Source: a virus. Taken from it: a stretch of 31,979 nucleotides of DNA. The position numbers were made by a program, and so were the translations under genes. Numbering within the stretch: position 1 is the first letter of the stretch; each line of letters starts with the position of its first letter. Positions 16,281 to 24,453 of the stretch are shown here, piece after piece. The notes beneath the pieces were generated by a model. That model did no database searches. It was not told the origin of the DNA and was given only the letters and a program-made list of their open reading frames with translations. The stretch covers positions 1 through 31,979 of the IMG/VR virus record IMGVR_UViG_3300022690_001608, one strand, 5' to 3'.

Positions 16281-16682
16281 CTATGGGTTATGTCGCAATG
16301 GAGTTGATACTGCCACAGCGGAAAAGAAGCCTCCGGTAGTAACACCCGTGGAAGTGACAACCAATCTTGTGAATTGCTTATTGCCAATATATCCAAATTT
16401 ACGGACTACATCATCATCCGTAGATATGAAATTAGCAATGGCACCTACAATGTCAGCCGCTGCAACTGCTGATGCATCAGATAGATTAGATTGCTCACCC
16501 TCTTCTAAACTAACTGCATAAACACCATCAGTGATTCCACCAGCTTGCAGGATGTATTCTAATCCTTCACGCAGGGCTCCATCAATGATGTTTCCATTGG
16601 TTGTAGTGTTTGAGGTAATCTCAGTTTCATCTAATGCTGATTCTGCCTCAGTTGTACTATCAATATCGTATGCTGCACTCAT
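16281..16682 (-). CDS. Head-region protein encoded next to the capsid gene
   Basis: A 133-residue protein of a type often found directly after HK97-fold capsid genes. It has GGITDGVYAVSLEEGEQSNLSDA (about 48-70), then FGYIGNKQFTRLVVTSTGVTTGGFFSAVAV near the end. Family function is not established; decoration or head completion is possible. AAGGAG precedes the ATG. Confidence 0.7.
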   Translation of the reverse strand: MSAAYDIDSTTEAESALDETEITSNTTTNGNIIDGALREGLEYILQAGGITDGVYAVSLEEGEQSNLSDASAVAAADIVGAIANFISTDDDVVRKFGYIGNKQFTRLVVTSTGVTTGGFFSAVAVSTPLRHNP

Positions 16683-16707
16683 GTTTTATTCTCCTTATCT
16701 ACTCAGA

Positions 16708-17949
16708 CTACGGTGTGACTGAGATCAATTTAAAGGCTTCGGGAATAACAACTTGCCCTGTGTTATATCGAAACCAATGCATGTTGATGATGGCCTCATC
16801 AGCCTGAGTCACTTCATCACGGAGGAGTTCAATCATCATACTATCAAAAATAGTATAGCCTCGTGCGAAATCACCTAAACCAACTGCCTTAGCATTCGCG
16901 GTATCGAAATCAGGCATAGCTTGGAAAATGCGATAAGGAATACCATTCAATGTAGATGGCTGACCTTCAGCACCTTCACGCCACAAGTAATTACCTGTGC
17001 CAGCACCAGCACCTGAGTCTGTTCTAATGGTTCTTAAGTGCACCAAGGTTTTTCGGTTCCAAAAGTAAACAGGTTCATAGCCTACTTTTAATTCACCAAA
17101 CAGTGTGATGGTTTCAGTCAAGCCAATGGTCAATGCTGTGCCACTAGGTGTCACTGCAATATCAGAATTGACCAACACACCTTCAGGCTGCTTATCACCC
17201 GTTCCCGTTAAGAACAGATCACCTTCAGAAACAGCAAAACCTTCCGTTGCATCTATAGTCATTTCATTCTCAACATTCACATCGGCGAAGTTAAGCAAAT
17301 CACGAGTCACAGGCACAATGACATGATGTCTATGTGCAACCATGGTTTCAGAGCGATAGGTCGAAGTTTGCTTTTCGGCAGTTTCGCGCTCTCCCTCATA
17401 CTTCGCTTTGGGGATACTGGTTCTTACAGGAATATTGATTGCTTTAGTATTCCCGATATTTCTTACACGTGCCTCTTGTCGAACAGGTGAAAGCTCCTCA
17501 ACCTGGCGAAGCAAATCAACTACCATTGGTCCACCTAACAAATAACCCCCTCTGCCATTCGTGTCAGTAGCAAGCAATTGCTTCTCATCTAAAGAAAGTC
17601 CATCCTTACCATCTTTGATATAATTCTTAAGGGCTAAATATTCAGGTGAAGCTTTATAAGATTCCTTGGTTTGAGGATCTTGTGATTGACGAGACACAAC
17701 CTTTTCTAAGTTGTCAAACTTTTCTTTATCTTCAATTCGAGCTGATTTTTCTTCAGCAAGCTCTTTCATGATTTGCTCGTTCTTGTCGTCATAGCTCTTT
17801 AAAGTTTCATCAAGCTTTTCAAAACGAGTCTTTGCTTCACCTTGCAGCTCTTTAACAGTGCCGCCATGTTCTTCAACAAGTTTTCTAATTTCGTTTACTG
17901 CCTGAACAGCATCTTTTTTATCCTTTTCTGTGACTTTTGTTTCTCCCAT
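16708..17949 (-). CDS. Major capsid protein, HK97 fold
   Basis: A 413-residue capsid protein. Residues about 1-115 are charged and helical (coiled coil, about 35-90), as expected for the delta scaffolding domain removed by the prohead protease. The mature part starts near the NGRGGYLLGG region and contains HVIVPVTRDLLNFADVN-type segments, the LFLTGTGDKQPEGVL loop, a YLWREG E-loop-like region and the conserved GDFARGYTIFD block near the C-terminus. AAGGAG lies before the ATG, and the protease gene is immediately upstream in the operon. Confidence 0.93.
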   Translation of the reverse strand: MGETKVTEKDKKDAVQAVNEIRKLVEEHGGTVKELQGEAKTRFEKLDETLKSYDDKNEQIMKELAEEKSARIEDKEKFDNLEKVVSRQSQDPQTKESYKASPEYLALKNYIKDGKDGLSLDEKQLLATDTNGRGGYLLGGPMVVDLLRQVEELSPVRQEARVRNIGNTKAINIPVRTSIPKAKYEGERETAEKQTSTYRSETMVAHRHHVIVPVTRDLLNFADVNVENEMTIDATEGFAVSEGDLFLTGTGDKQPEGVLVNSDIAVTPSGTALTIGLTETITLFGELKVGYEPVYFWNRKTLVHLRTIRTDSGAGAGTGNYLWREGAEGQPSTLNGIPYRIFQAMPDFDTANAKAVGLGDFARGYTIFDSMMIELLRDEVTQADEAIINMHWFRYNTGQVVIPEAFKLISVTP

Positions 17950-17958
17950 AACAACTCC

Positions 17959-18750
17959 TTATAAAGTTTTTTCCACTTGGGGTAATTTATCTAAACAAGT
18001 TTGTTTGAGTTCTTGAAGTGCTTTTAAAAGCAAATCTTGATCCTCGTCGCTCTTATTGCGAGAGCGATCCTCCTCATTGCAAGGAAGTTGTGAATCCTTA
18101 TTATTCTGATTCTCTACCGGCGTAGCATACTCTTGCTTTAATTTGCAAGAAATAATTTCTTTAAGGCAAAATACAATATCGTCTGTTTCCTTATTCGATA
18201 ACCCCTTGCCTTTCAAAAACTTGCTTACTTGACCCATGTTTCTAAATGCATAATCACCATTAAGCTCCAAACCCTTAAACGCTGTAATCATAGCTTGAGT
18301 ATTCATAGGTATACTCACTAGAGAAATTTCAAAGAGCTTAACTTCTATAATTTTTCGTATATCAGTCTCTGTATCAAACTCAGATTTAATGGTGCGAAAA
18401 CCAATCGACATACTGTTAATTGATCCTACTTTTATTTGAGGAATGACTCGACCTTCAACAAAGGTATCTGACTTGGGAAGCTTTGCATCAACAAAAAGAC
18501 CTATATTATCTTCTTTGACTTCTTGAAATATGCCAATGGGCTCGCTGTGATCGTGTTGCCACAGTAACTTAGGCTGCCTTTCGCTTAAACTCTTTATGAA
18601 GGCACCCGGCATCACCACATCATCGCCAAGGTCTAAATTCCCAAATGTCGATGCATAGCCTTGAAAGAAAAAGAATTCCTCATCGTCATCATGCAGTAAC
18701 TTTATTTCACAGGGGACAATCATGTGTTTCATTTCAAAGGACTTTGACAT
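17959..18750 (-). CDS. HK97-family prohead protease (U35)
   Basis: A 263-residue serine protease that matures the prohead by cutting scaffold domains. Candidate catalytic residues by family pattern: His66 in LLWQHDHSEPIG, Ser115 in SINSMSIGF and Glu141 in LFEISLVSIPMN. The protease core spans residues about 10-160. The C-terminal 100 residues are charged and helical, possibly a self-cleaved scaffold-like tail. AGGAGG lies just before the ATG. Confidence 0.92.
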   Translation of the reverse strand: MSKSFEMKHMIVPCEIKLLHDDDEEFFFFQGYASTFGNLDLGDDVVMPGAFIKSLSERQPKLLWQHDHSEPIGIFQEVKEDNIGLFVDAKLPKSDTFVEGRVIPQIKVGSINSMSIGFRTIKSEFDTETDIRKIIEVKLFEISLVSIPMNTQAMITAFKGLELNGDYAFRNMGQVSKFLKGKGLSNKETDDIVFCLKEIISCKLKQEYATPVENQNNKDSQLPCNEEDRSRNKSDEDQDLLLKALQELKQTCLDKLPQVEKTL

Positions 18751-18758
18751 CGTACCTC

Positions 18759-19625
18759 CTAGGTAAAGCTGTAAACAGCCTCACATCGACAATTGATAAT
18801 ATTGCCAGGACTTCCATTAGGATCGCGTGGAAATTTTAGACTTTCCCCAGTCACAATGAAGTTATCAATAGCAGGTATTGGAAAAAGTGCATAGGTAAAG
18901 TCTGCATTTGCATGGCCTGGCCGGGTGACATTATCCAATATAGCATTCCACCCCTTTAAAACTTTTCCCCGTATGGACTGACCCTCTACAAAGGCATCTG
19001 ATGAATTTACCATGGATGCCTCCGTAAATTGTGATTGGCTTTGAGATACCCCCACTTCTTGCATGGCTATCAAATTACTTCGAGCAGGGGTAAAACTTGC
19101 CAAATGGGGCGTAGCAATCGCCGCAACAGCAGCGGGTTCAATGAATTGCATCGCTTCACTTAATTCTCTTTTAGCCCTCGATACAGATTGATTGATAAGG
19201 TCATTGTTAGTGGCAGTGATAAGCTTTGCCTGTTCTGTTGAAGTCTCATCAATCCATATAGCCATGGCTGCTGCAATTTCAGCCTCAACCTTCGCAGATT
19301 CAGTATCAGTCACCTCGACATTAGTTTGTTTCACGTGGAACTCTTTTTTTGATTTCGTTCCAAATCGTATGGATCGAGAAAATATTTTAGTCGTCTCTAC
19401 ATAGATTTCTATAAGTAAATCCTTCCAATTAGGAAAAAACGCCTCTGCTGGAAGAATCAACCCCACATTGCTATAAAGGTCATCAAACTCACGGGTCATG
19501 GTATCAAGTAATTTTTTTACCTTACGTTGAAATCTAACCTCAAGCTCGAGCTTTGCCCTAAATTGCCGCATGGCTTGAAGATCTGAAGTGCGTCGAGTAA
19601 GATTAGTTATCAGCGCCTTGGGCAT
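18759..19625 (-). CDS. MuF-like minor head protein
   Basis: A 288-residue protein whose C-terminus carries the MuF / SPP1 gp7 signature: KGWNAILDNVTRPGHANADF (residues about 223-242), a SLKFPRDPNGSPGN loop and INCRCEAVY at the end. The N-terminal two thirds are helical. Family members bind the portal inside the procapsid and may be injected with DNA. The start overlaps the portal gene by 23 bases, with GAGAAG upstream. Confidence 0.85.
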   Translation of the reverse strand: MPKALITNLTRRTSDLQAMRQFRAKLELEVRFQRKVKKLLDTMTREFDDLYSNVGLILPAEAFFPNWKDLLIEIYVETTKIFSRSIRFGTKSKKEFHVKQTNVEVTDTESAKVEAEIAAAMAIWIDETSTEQAKLITATNNDLINQSVSRAKRELSEAMQFIEPAAVAAIATPHLASFTPARSNLIAMQEVGVSQSQSQFTEASMVNSSDAFVEGQSIRGKVLKGWNAILDNVTRPGHANADFTYALFPIPAIDNFIVTGESLKFPRDPNGSPGNIINCRCEAVYSFT

Positions 19626-21000
19626 AAAACTTCTCGTATTCTTTTATTTGAGTATCAGTGAAACCCTTTCTCTTTAGAATATCCCTAAATCGTTTCGTGG
19701 CTATAATCGATGCCTGAGATTTTTCATTACTTGGAACAATGGGTGAAGTTCCCACAGGGACTAACGATAGGGGTTGATAAAGCACATCGCCTTCAGGGCC
19801 AATGGATTCATCGCCCGCTTGATTTCTAAGCTCATTAATTAAAGAAACCCCAATATTTGCCTTGGCTTTTAATTGTGCATTGAACCTGGGTTGAAGTGCT
19901 GGAATATCCTGCAAATTAAATGATACAATTACATCCTGAGTATCTGGCAACTGCTGGTGCATTATATAGGACAGCTCATCGTAAATACGATCCGCTATAG
20001 GCAATACAGCAAAGTCATAGAGATTTAATCTATCGCTTTCTTTATTATTAAAAGTAGATGCTGAATTATCATAAAATGAAGCGGGAATTTCCAAAGCTTC
20101 ATAAAGTGCTTGATTGACACGCTGTTTCAATTTTTCAAAATCCATGTCTTTAGCAGAAATAGAAAGTTGTTGAAAATCCTTTCCACCATCTAACACCATG
20201 ACATTTCCAGCATTTTGATCGCCTGAGTAAAAAGCTGAGATCTGTTTTCTTAAATAATCCTTTTGTTCCTTGGTTGCAGCACTCGCTAAAGTGAGAACAC
20301 CCGATGGACGAGCGCCTTTTCTAAGCGTAGAAATATTATGTATACTCGTTCTAATGTACTGCTCAATTTCATAATACACTGCGGATAGCCTAGACAAGCC
20401 ACGTTGTTCATTGGCGTAGCGTGGATTGAAGTCTGAAATTTGATAGATTTTTTTTGATCCATCACTCGATCGAAATTCAAAGTTAGCTCCACTTTCTTCA
20501 GGTTTAAAGAAAAATGATTGAAACGAATCATTGTAACTAATACTTTTAGGAATACCATTACTGCCTGGGACCACATTAATAAATCCAGGATTGAAAAAAA
20601 ATAACTCCTGCGGTTTATTGACACCCGTGCACATAATATAAATCTCACCTGTTACGATGAACGATGAACACAGGGAGAACATAAACTCTCTAAATGTCTT
20701 ATCAAAGTTAGGGCGTTTAATAAGGTCTAAAAAAAGCTGAGCATTGGGACTAGGATCGTTGATAATTTCTAATGTTTCCCTATCTCTAATAATAGGATTA
20801 ATACTTGCAAACTCATTACACACAATGCGAACACCGCGCCCTATGGGAGCAATGGATTTCATGTAACGCCATGCTTGATGAGCTCTTATCTCATACCAAC
20901 CAAAGTGATTGACAAAATCACATCCAACGAAATCGAACAAACTCAGTGCCTTCGATTTCTGTTCCATGGGTTGAAATAGTGATTTAATTTTTTCAAACAT
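19603..21000 (-). CDS. Portal protein, HK97 type
   Basis: A 465-residue portal protein, which forms the dodecameric ring for DNA entry. Family features: the N-terminal WRYMKSIAPIGRGVRIVCNEFA region (about 45-66), an LFLDLIKRPNFDKTFREFM block, QRGLSRLSAVYYEIEQYIRT (about 194-213) and FNNKESDRLNLYDFAVLPI (about 314-332). The C-terminal tail probably forms the crown. It lies between the large terminase and the MuF-like gene, the canonical order. Confidence 0.92.
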   Translation of the reverse strand: MFEKIKSLFQPMEQKSKALSLFDFVGCDFVNHFGWYEIRAHQAWRYMKSIAPIGRGVRIVCNEFASINPIIRDRETLEIINDPSPNAQLFLDLIKRPNFDKTFREFMFSLCSSFIVTGEIYIMCTGVNKPQELFFFNPGFINVVPGSNGIPKSISYNDSFQSFFFKPEESGANFEFRSSDGSKKIYQISDFNPRYANEQRGLSRLSAVYYEIEQYIRTSIHNISTLRKGARPSGVLTLASAATKEQKDYLRKQISAFYSGDQNAGNVMVLDGGKDFQQLSISAKDMDFEKLKQRVNQALYEALEIPASFYDNSASTFNNKESDRLNLYDFAVLPIADRIYDELSYIMHQQLPDTQDVIVSFNLQDIPALQPRFNAQLKAKANIGVSLINELRNQAGDESIGPEGDVLYQPLSLVPVGTSPIVPSNEKSQASIIATKRFRDILKRKGFTDTQIKEYEKFYAQGADN

Positions 21001-21017
21001 ATTGAATCACAGAATTC

Positions 21018-22211
21018 TTACCATACCTCGAACACACTTTCTTCCTTTTTTATATATTTAACAAGGGCATAGCGTTCGCTGTCGATGGTATGATTATGTT
21101 TATCTATAATGATTGGCAGGATTTCACCCGTATTTTTATCCATTTTGTAGCTATAAAACTTCATCTCATCGATGACGTGAGGGCATCGTGTGTGGACAAT
21201 GATCTTCTCAAAGCTACGCATATACTCGATCCCATCCTCAACGCTGCCGGGCCACTTTTCAGCCCCCACAATATTAAACCCTTTCCTTTTAACATGTGAT
21301 ATCGTTTCAGGTCTTGAACAATCTGCCTGTATTGTCCATTTCCTAGCTTCTGGTACACTATCAAATAACTGGGGTATTTCATCTAATTCAACACCAATAC
21401 CATAGGCTTCATAGTCAATATAAAGTTTTCGCTCCATGATGAATGATCTAACAAGCGTGGTGGGATCCTGAGAGAAACCCCAGTCAGCACCCATGAAAAA
21501 TCTGTTTTCATAAACTTTAGATAAGGGTGGAGTATCGAAATCAGTAACTTCATACTTATTGCGAAATATCTGAGCATCAGTTTTTGATTGACATTTTCCA
21601 AGCCAAATATGCTCGTATTTCTCAAAATCAGTACGCCGATCGTACTCCATCTCTTTTCTAAGCACATCGGGGAAAAACGGATTGCTATCATAATTAACTA
21701 ATATTCCTGAAGTATTAGGGGGTGGATTGACGATAAAACGTCGATGCGTTTCGTCTGTTTCCACATCGGGGTTATAGCTTATCCATATTTCAGAGTGTTC
21801 TTTTCGTATTGTAGGTATAAGCACATCCCATGAATGCTTAGATACTTTAGTGGCCTCTTCTACCCAACACAGATCAATCCCTTCAAGTGACTTAATATTA
21901 TCCACATTGTTTTTAATACCCGCAAATATGAACTCTGAACTATTAGCATGTCTTATACTTTCATTTTTAATTGTAAACCCAGGAAGTTCATATCTCCTAA
22001 TAAGATCAGACAAGAGCTTATGAACGGATTGTTTAATAGACTTCTGTATTTCACGTGTACAAAGAATTCTCTTGCATGATTGTAAAGATTGGAGTAAAAG
22101 TGATAAGCCGAAATTAGTAGTCTTTCCACTCCCCCTAACACCATAAGCTATCTTATATCTCTTGTGATCAAATAGGAGTCCCTTAAATATATCAGGTATT
22201 TCTATAATCAC
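21018..22211 (-). CDS. Terminase large subunit
   Basis: A 397-residue DNA packaging motor. The ATPase half has Walker A GVRGSGKT (residues 24-31) and Walker B IDLCWVEEA (112-120, with the catalytic glutamate). The nuclease half has the acidic triad candidates Asp243 (GADWGFSQD), Asp297 (QADCSR) and Asp377 (NHTIDSERYA). This matches the PBSX/Terminase_3-type family. The start codon is GTG and overlaps the small subunit stop (GTGA), so it probably depends on translational coupling; no clear ribosome binding site of its own is visible. Confidence 0.94.
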   Translation of the reverse strand: MIIEIPDIFKGLLFDHKRYKIAYGVRGSGKTTNFGLSLLLQSLQSCKRILCTREIQKSIKQSVHKLLSDLIRRYELPGFTIKNESIRHANSSEFIFAGIKNNVDNIKSLEGIDLCWVEEATKVSKHSWDVLIPTIRKEHSEIWISYNPDVETDETHRRFIVNPPPNTSGILVNYDSNPFFPDVLRKEMEYDRRTDFEKYEHIWLGKCQSKTDAQIFRNKYEVTDFDTPPLSKVYENRFFMGADWGFSQDPTTLVRSFIMERKLYIDYEAYGIGVELDEIPQLFDSVPEARKWTIQADCSRPETISHVKRKGFNIVGAEKWPGSVEDGIEYMRSFEKIIVHTRCPHVIDEMKFYSYKMDKNTGEILPIIIDKHNHTIDSERYALVKYIKKEESVFEVW

Positions 22212-22594
22212 TTTGTGGAGGGCTTTGCTTTTTTAGATTCAACAAAAGTTACTTTCACATTATTATCTATCTTTCCACTGACACCCATATTCAATTCATC
22301 AGGTACTTTACCAATCATGCGTTCAAGTATGATATTAGCGGCAGCTAAATTTCCTTTGGTTGCCATGTCCATGATTTTTAAAATAATGCGTTCAAGGTTG
22401 GGAGTAGGTTTTTCTTTGAGCCCAGCATTTACATCACTTGCGGTATCATTGAGATATTTACTTAAGATTTTGTAAAATAAGTTTGCATTGATTACACGTG
22501 CTTCTCTGACTTCTGGAGCTATGCGCGGCCTTCCCCCCTTGCTTTTATGGCCTTTCACAAAGTCTCTACCCCCAAATTTTTGTCCTTTAGGCAT
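22208..22594 (-). CDS. Putative terminase small subunit
   Basis: A 128-residue basic protein with SKGGRPRIAPEVREAR (about 18-33), a segment typical of small terminase or DUF5681-like proteins, followed by helices and a charged C-terminus. It would recognise the packaging site and regulate the large subunit, whose gene it overlaps. I prefer the ATG of MPKGQKFGG. An alternative TTG start at 22630 adds 12 residues with no better ribosome binding site, and neither start has a strong one. The cloverleaf-like element lies about 55 bases upstream. Confidence 0.75.
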   Translation of the reverse strand: MPKGQKFGGRDFVKGHKSKGGRPRIAPEVREARVINANLFYKILSKYLNDTASDVNAGLKEKPTPNLERIILKIMDMATKGNLAAANIILERMIGKVPDELNMGVSGKIDNNVKVTFVESKKAKPSTK

Positions 22595-22648
22595 GTTGTA
22601 ATTTAGTGCAGTTGAGGTTATGCAACGCAATTTTAACGCAATTAGGCC

Positions 22649-22722
22649 GCCCCCTAACCGGAATCAAACCAGCCTCTGCCTCGTGGTCATGCAAGGCTGC
22701 ATCGTCACTATGCTTTAGGAGC
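22649..22722 (-). ncRNA. Degenerate tRNA or tRNA-like cloverleaf
   Basis: Folded by eye on the minus strand this 74-nt stretch has tRNA layout. The acceptor-like stem is 22722-22716 with 22656-22649 (one bulge, one G-U). Two linker bases precede a 4-bp D-like stem (GCAT/ATGC), and one base precedes a 5-bp anticodon-like stem (GCCTT/GAGGC). A 4-base variable segment follows, then a 5-bp T-like stem around TTTGATT, contiguous with the acceptor. Deviations: the D-loop lacks GG, the anticodon-like loop has 10 bases so no anticodon can be assigned, and T-loop C56 is T. It may be a decayed tRNA, a tRNA mimic, or chance folding. A 13-codon ORF (22749-22708) overlaps its 5' end. Confidence 0.4.
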
Positions 22723-22899
22723 GTCGAAGAATGGATCATAAGTCGGCATTACCACAAGAGAAGTTAGGAATCAAACTGAGCCTTTACCAAGTAGTTGTTT
22801 TAAAAGATCAATTGGATAGAAAACCATCGCTCTTTTGAATCGTTTTCCTGAAGGAAGGAAAACGATAGAAATGCCAAAAGGAGCCCAAGAAAGTAGAGA

Positions 22900-22939
22900 G
22901 CCTGGTTCACCTTCCCGCGAAGAAGCTCATGAACCAGGC
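22900..22939. promoter_or_regulatory. Nested hairpin downstream of the candidate promoter
   Basis: Arms GCCTGGTTCA (22900-22909) and TGAACCAGGC (22930-22939) pair perfectly over 10 bases. The 20-base interior contains a second small hairpin, CTTC-CCGC-GAAG. No T-run follows on either strand. It would lie at the extreme 5' end of a leftward transcript from the candidate promoter. Confidence 0.65.
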
Positions 22940-22946
22940 CTAGGCG

Positions 22947-22975
22947 CTTAAACATCTTGTCAGGGCTCTAGTCAA
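22947..22975 (-). promoter_or_regulatory. Candidate sigma70-type promoter for the packaging operon
   Basis: On the minus strand TTGACT (22975-22970) is followed after 17 bases by TTTAAG (22952-22947), giving 5/6 and 4/6 matches to the consensus boxes. Transcription would start near 22940, just before the hairpin at 22939-22900, and run through the cloverleaf into the terminase genes. It is weak and could be chance. Confidence 0.3.
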
Positions 22976-23047
22976 TGGACAACCCTGTTACATAGCTTAT
23001 CAAACTTAGAACAAAATGTCACGTCATGGGTTTTTTATGGCTTTAAT

Positions 23048-23071
23048 CCGACCTTCCAATCTGAAGGTCGG
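23048..23071. promoter_or_regulatory. Perfect 9-bp hairpin after the methyltransferase gene
   Basis: CCGACCTTC and GAAGGTCGG pair without mismatch around CAATCT. It lies about 100 bases past the methyltransferase stop on the minus strand. The minus-strand 3' flank is A-rich, not T-rich, so it is at best a Rho-assisted end or an RNA-stabilising element. Confidence 0.55.
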
Positions 23072-23082
23072 GTCTAATTAGT

Positions 23083-23118
23083 CCGTAGTGTAGAAATCCC
23101 CACCACGGAGGGACGTGG
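23083..23118. promoter_or_regulatory. Two mutually exclusive hairpins sharing one arm
   Basis: The segment CACCACGG (23101-23108) can pair with CCGTAGTG (23083-23090; 8 bp with one G-U on the minus strand). Alternatively CCACG (23103-23107) can pair with CGTGG (23114-23118) around a 6-base loop. Only one can form at a time, an arrangement seen in switches and attenuators, but there is no direct evidence of function. Confidence 0.45.
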
Positions 23119-23169
23119 ACAAATAGTATGTATTTTCGGGTATGGTTGCATACATTGAATGACAACCAG

Positions 23170-24453
23170 CTATAAGCTTTTCAAATGCTTAGCCTTATCC
23201 CCCGTCAAAGTTTCCCAGCGTTCAACGATGACATCGCAGTACCCTGGATCAATTTCCACGCCGTAGCACACGCGATCTGTGCTTTCGCAAGCGATGAGGG
23301 TGGAGCCTGAACCGAGGAAAGGATCGACGATAATTTTATTTTTTTCGGCTATAGATCTAATAAATTTGCTAGGCAAATCAACAGGAAACACGGCGGGGTG
23401 GAGAGTAACAACTTTACGATCTTGTTCTTGACCTAGAATAATTACGCTTTCAAGTTGTTTTAGTAGTTCTTCACGACCGATGGAAGATCTGGTCATCGTT
23501 CCATCGGGCTTCCGACGAGTATTAAAAACATTTCCTTTTGTCTTACTTTTCCTTTCTTCACATCGATTAATATTTTTAAACTCTTTTCCAAAAGTAAAAA
23601 TCCATTCGTGAGTAATTGGGAAAAAAGCGGATTGATTCCCAATGCCGCCCGCCGTAGGGCGTGCCCACACTCCCCAGCTTAAAAACTTGTAACCACAAGT
23701 TTTTGCTTCTTTTATATAGTCTTGCCAGTACTCTACAATTTCATGATCTTGACGCTTCAAGCCTAGATTGATAATTTGATATTCAGCATAATTAAAAAAG
23801 AGTGGGATAAACTTAACCAATTTTTCAACGCTTAAATCTTGATCGCCCCCATAAGTTCTAAGGTCAGAATAGGGAGGAGAAGTAAAAAGTAGTTCCGCTT
23901 TATCGTCTCCCATCAACCGTTCCACATCTTCGACCTTGGTGCTGTCACCACAGAGCAGCCGGTGTTTCCCCAGTTGATACAGATCGCCGAGCTTTGTTTT
24001 TGGCTTCTTGGGAACTGCAGGAACCGTATCAAGTTCCTCCTCATCGTATTTATCTGAAGCATCGAGTTTAAAATCCTCGAAGCCTAGAAGATCAAGATCC
24101 GTGCCGTTGTCTAAAGTAATCACATCTTCAGTGATTAGGGTTAAATCTAATTCGGCTTGGCTGGCGATGGCGTTATCACTGATAACATGAAGCCACTCTT
24201 GATCCTTACTTTCGTACTTCTGATAGACCACGGGAACTTTGCACTTGAGTTGCTGGGCCACCAGCATGCGTCCATGCCCGGTAGTGATACATCCTGAGAG
24301 CTTACTGACCACCACAGGGTTGCGCCAACCCTGGTATTGAATGATCTTGGCAGCTTGTTCGATTTGCGCCTTGCTGTGTTTGTTGGGATTGCGAGGAAAG
24401 GGCTTAAGCTCTTCGGGGTCAACCAAGGCATCATATTTGCAGTGAACTTCCAT
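23170..24453 (-). CDS. ParB-like domain fused to a DNA methyltransferase
   Basis: A 427-residue protein. Residues 1 to about 110 form a ParB/sulfiredoxin-type domain (LKPFPRNPNKHSKAQI and the GHGRM motif at 59-63). Residues about 155-427 form a class-beta methyltransferase, with catalytic motif TSPPY (191-195) preceding the AdoMet-binding motif DPFLGSG (377-383). SPPY-type motifs are common in N4-cytosine enzymes, though N6-adenine activity cannot be excluded. Such fusions are frequent in phages and near packaging genes; they may protect phage DNA from host restriction. AAGAAAGGA lies upstream of the ATG. No linked restriction nuclease gene is visible. Confidence 0.9.
   Translation of the reverse strand: MEVHCKYDALVDPEELKPFPRNPNKHSKAQIEQAAKIIQYQGWRNPVVVSKLSGCITTGHGRMLVAQQLKCKVPVVYQKYESKDQEWLHVISDNAIASQAELDLTLITEDVITLDNGTDLDLLGFEDFKLDASDKYDEEELDTVPAVPKKPKTKLGDLYQLGKHRLLCGDSTKVEDVERLMGDDKAELLFTSPPYSDLRTYGGDQDLSVEKLVKFIPLFFNYAEYQIINLGLKRQDHEIVEYWQDYIKEAKTCGYKFLSWGVWARPTAGGIGNQSAFFPITHEWIFTFGKEFKNINRCEERKSKTKGNVFNTRRKPDGTMTRSSIGREELLKQLESVIILGQEQDRKVVTLHPAVFPVDLPSKFIRSIAEKNKIIVDPFLGSGSTLIACESTDRVCYGVEIDPGYCDVIVERWETLTGDKAKHLKSL

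Larger units (their letters stand above)
22595..23169. other. Structured non-coding region upstream of the terminase genes
   Basis: About 575 bases with no credible gene. Several perfect hairpins lie here: 22839-22866 (11 bp, 6-base loop), 22900-22939 (10 bp, with a nested CTTC/GAAG hairpin), 23048-23071 (9 bp) and an alternative pair at 23083-23118. The 10-mer GGAATCAAAC occurs at 22660 and again at 22768, each followed by a similar AGCCT block. Position next to the small terminase gene fits a cos/pac site or the leader of the late operon. A possible 18-codon ORF at 22827-22771 (minus) has only a weak ribosome binding site. Confidence 0.6.

Noticed and set aside
22649-22722. Functional tRNA with a CAT anticodon
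   Set aside because: CAT occurs in the anticodon-like loop, but the loop has 10 bases, U33 is not in place and the D-loop lacks GG, so a working methionine tRNA is not supported; kept only as a degenerate or tRNA-like element.
22771-22827. 18-residue minus-strand ORF in the structured region
   Set aside because: Only a weak purine stretch precedes the ATG, and the segment contains the repeated T-arm-like sequence; not enough evidence to call a gene.
23048-23071. Intrinsic terminator of the methyltransferase gene
   Set aside because: The stem is perfect, but the minus-strand downstream flank has no T-run; it is listed only as a hairpin.
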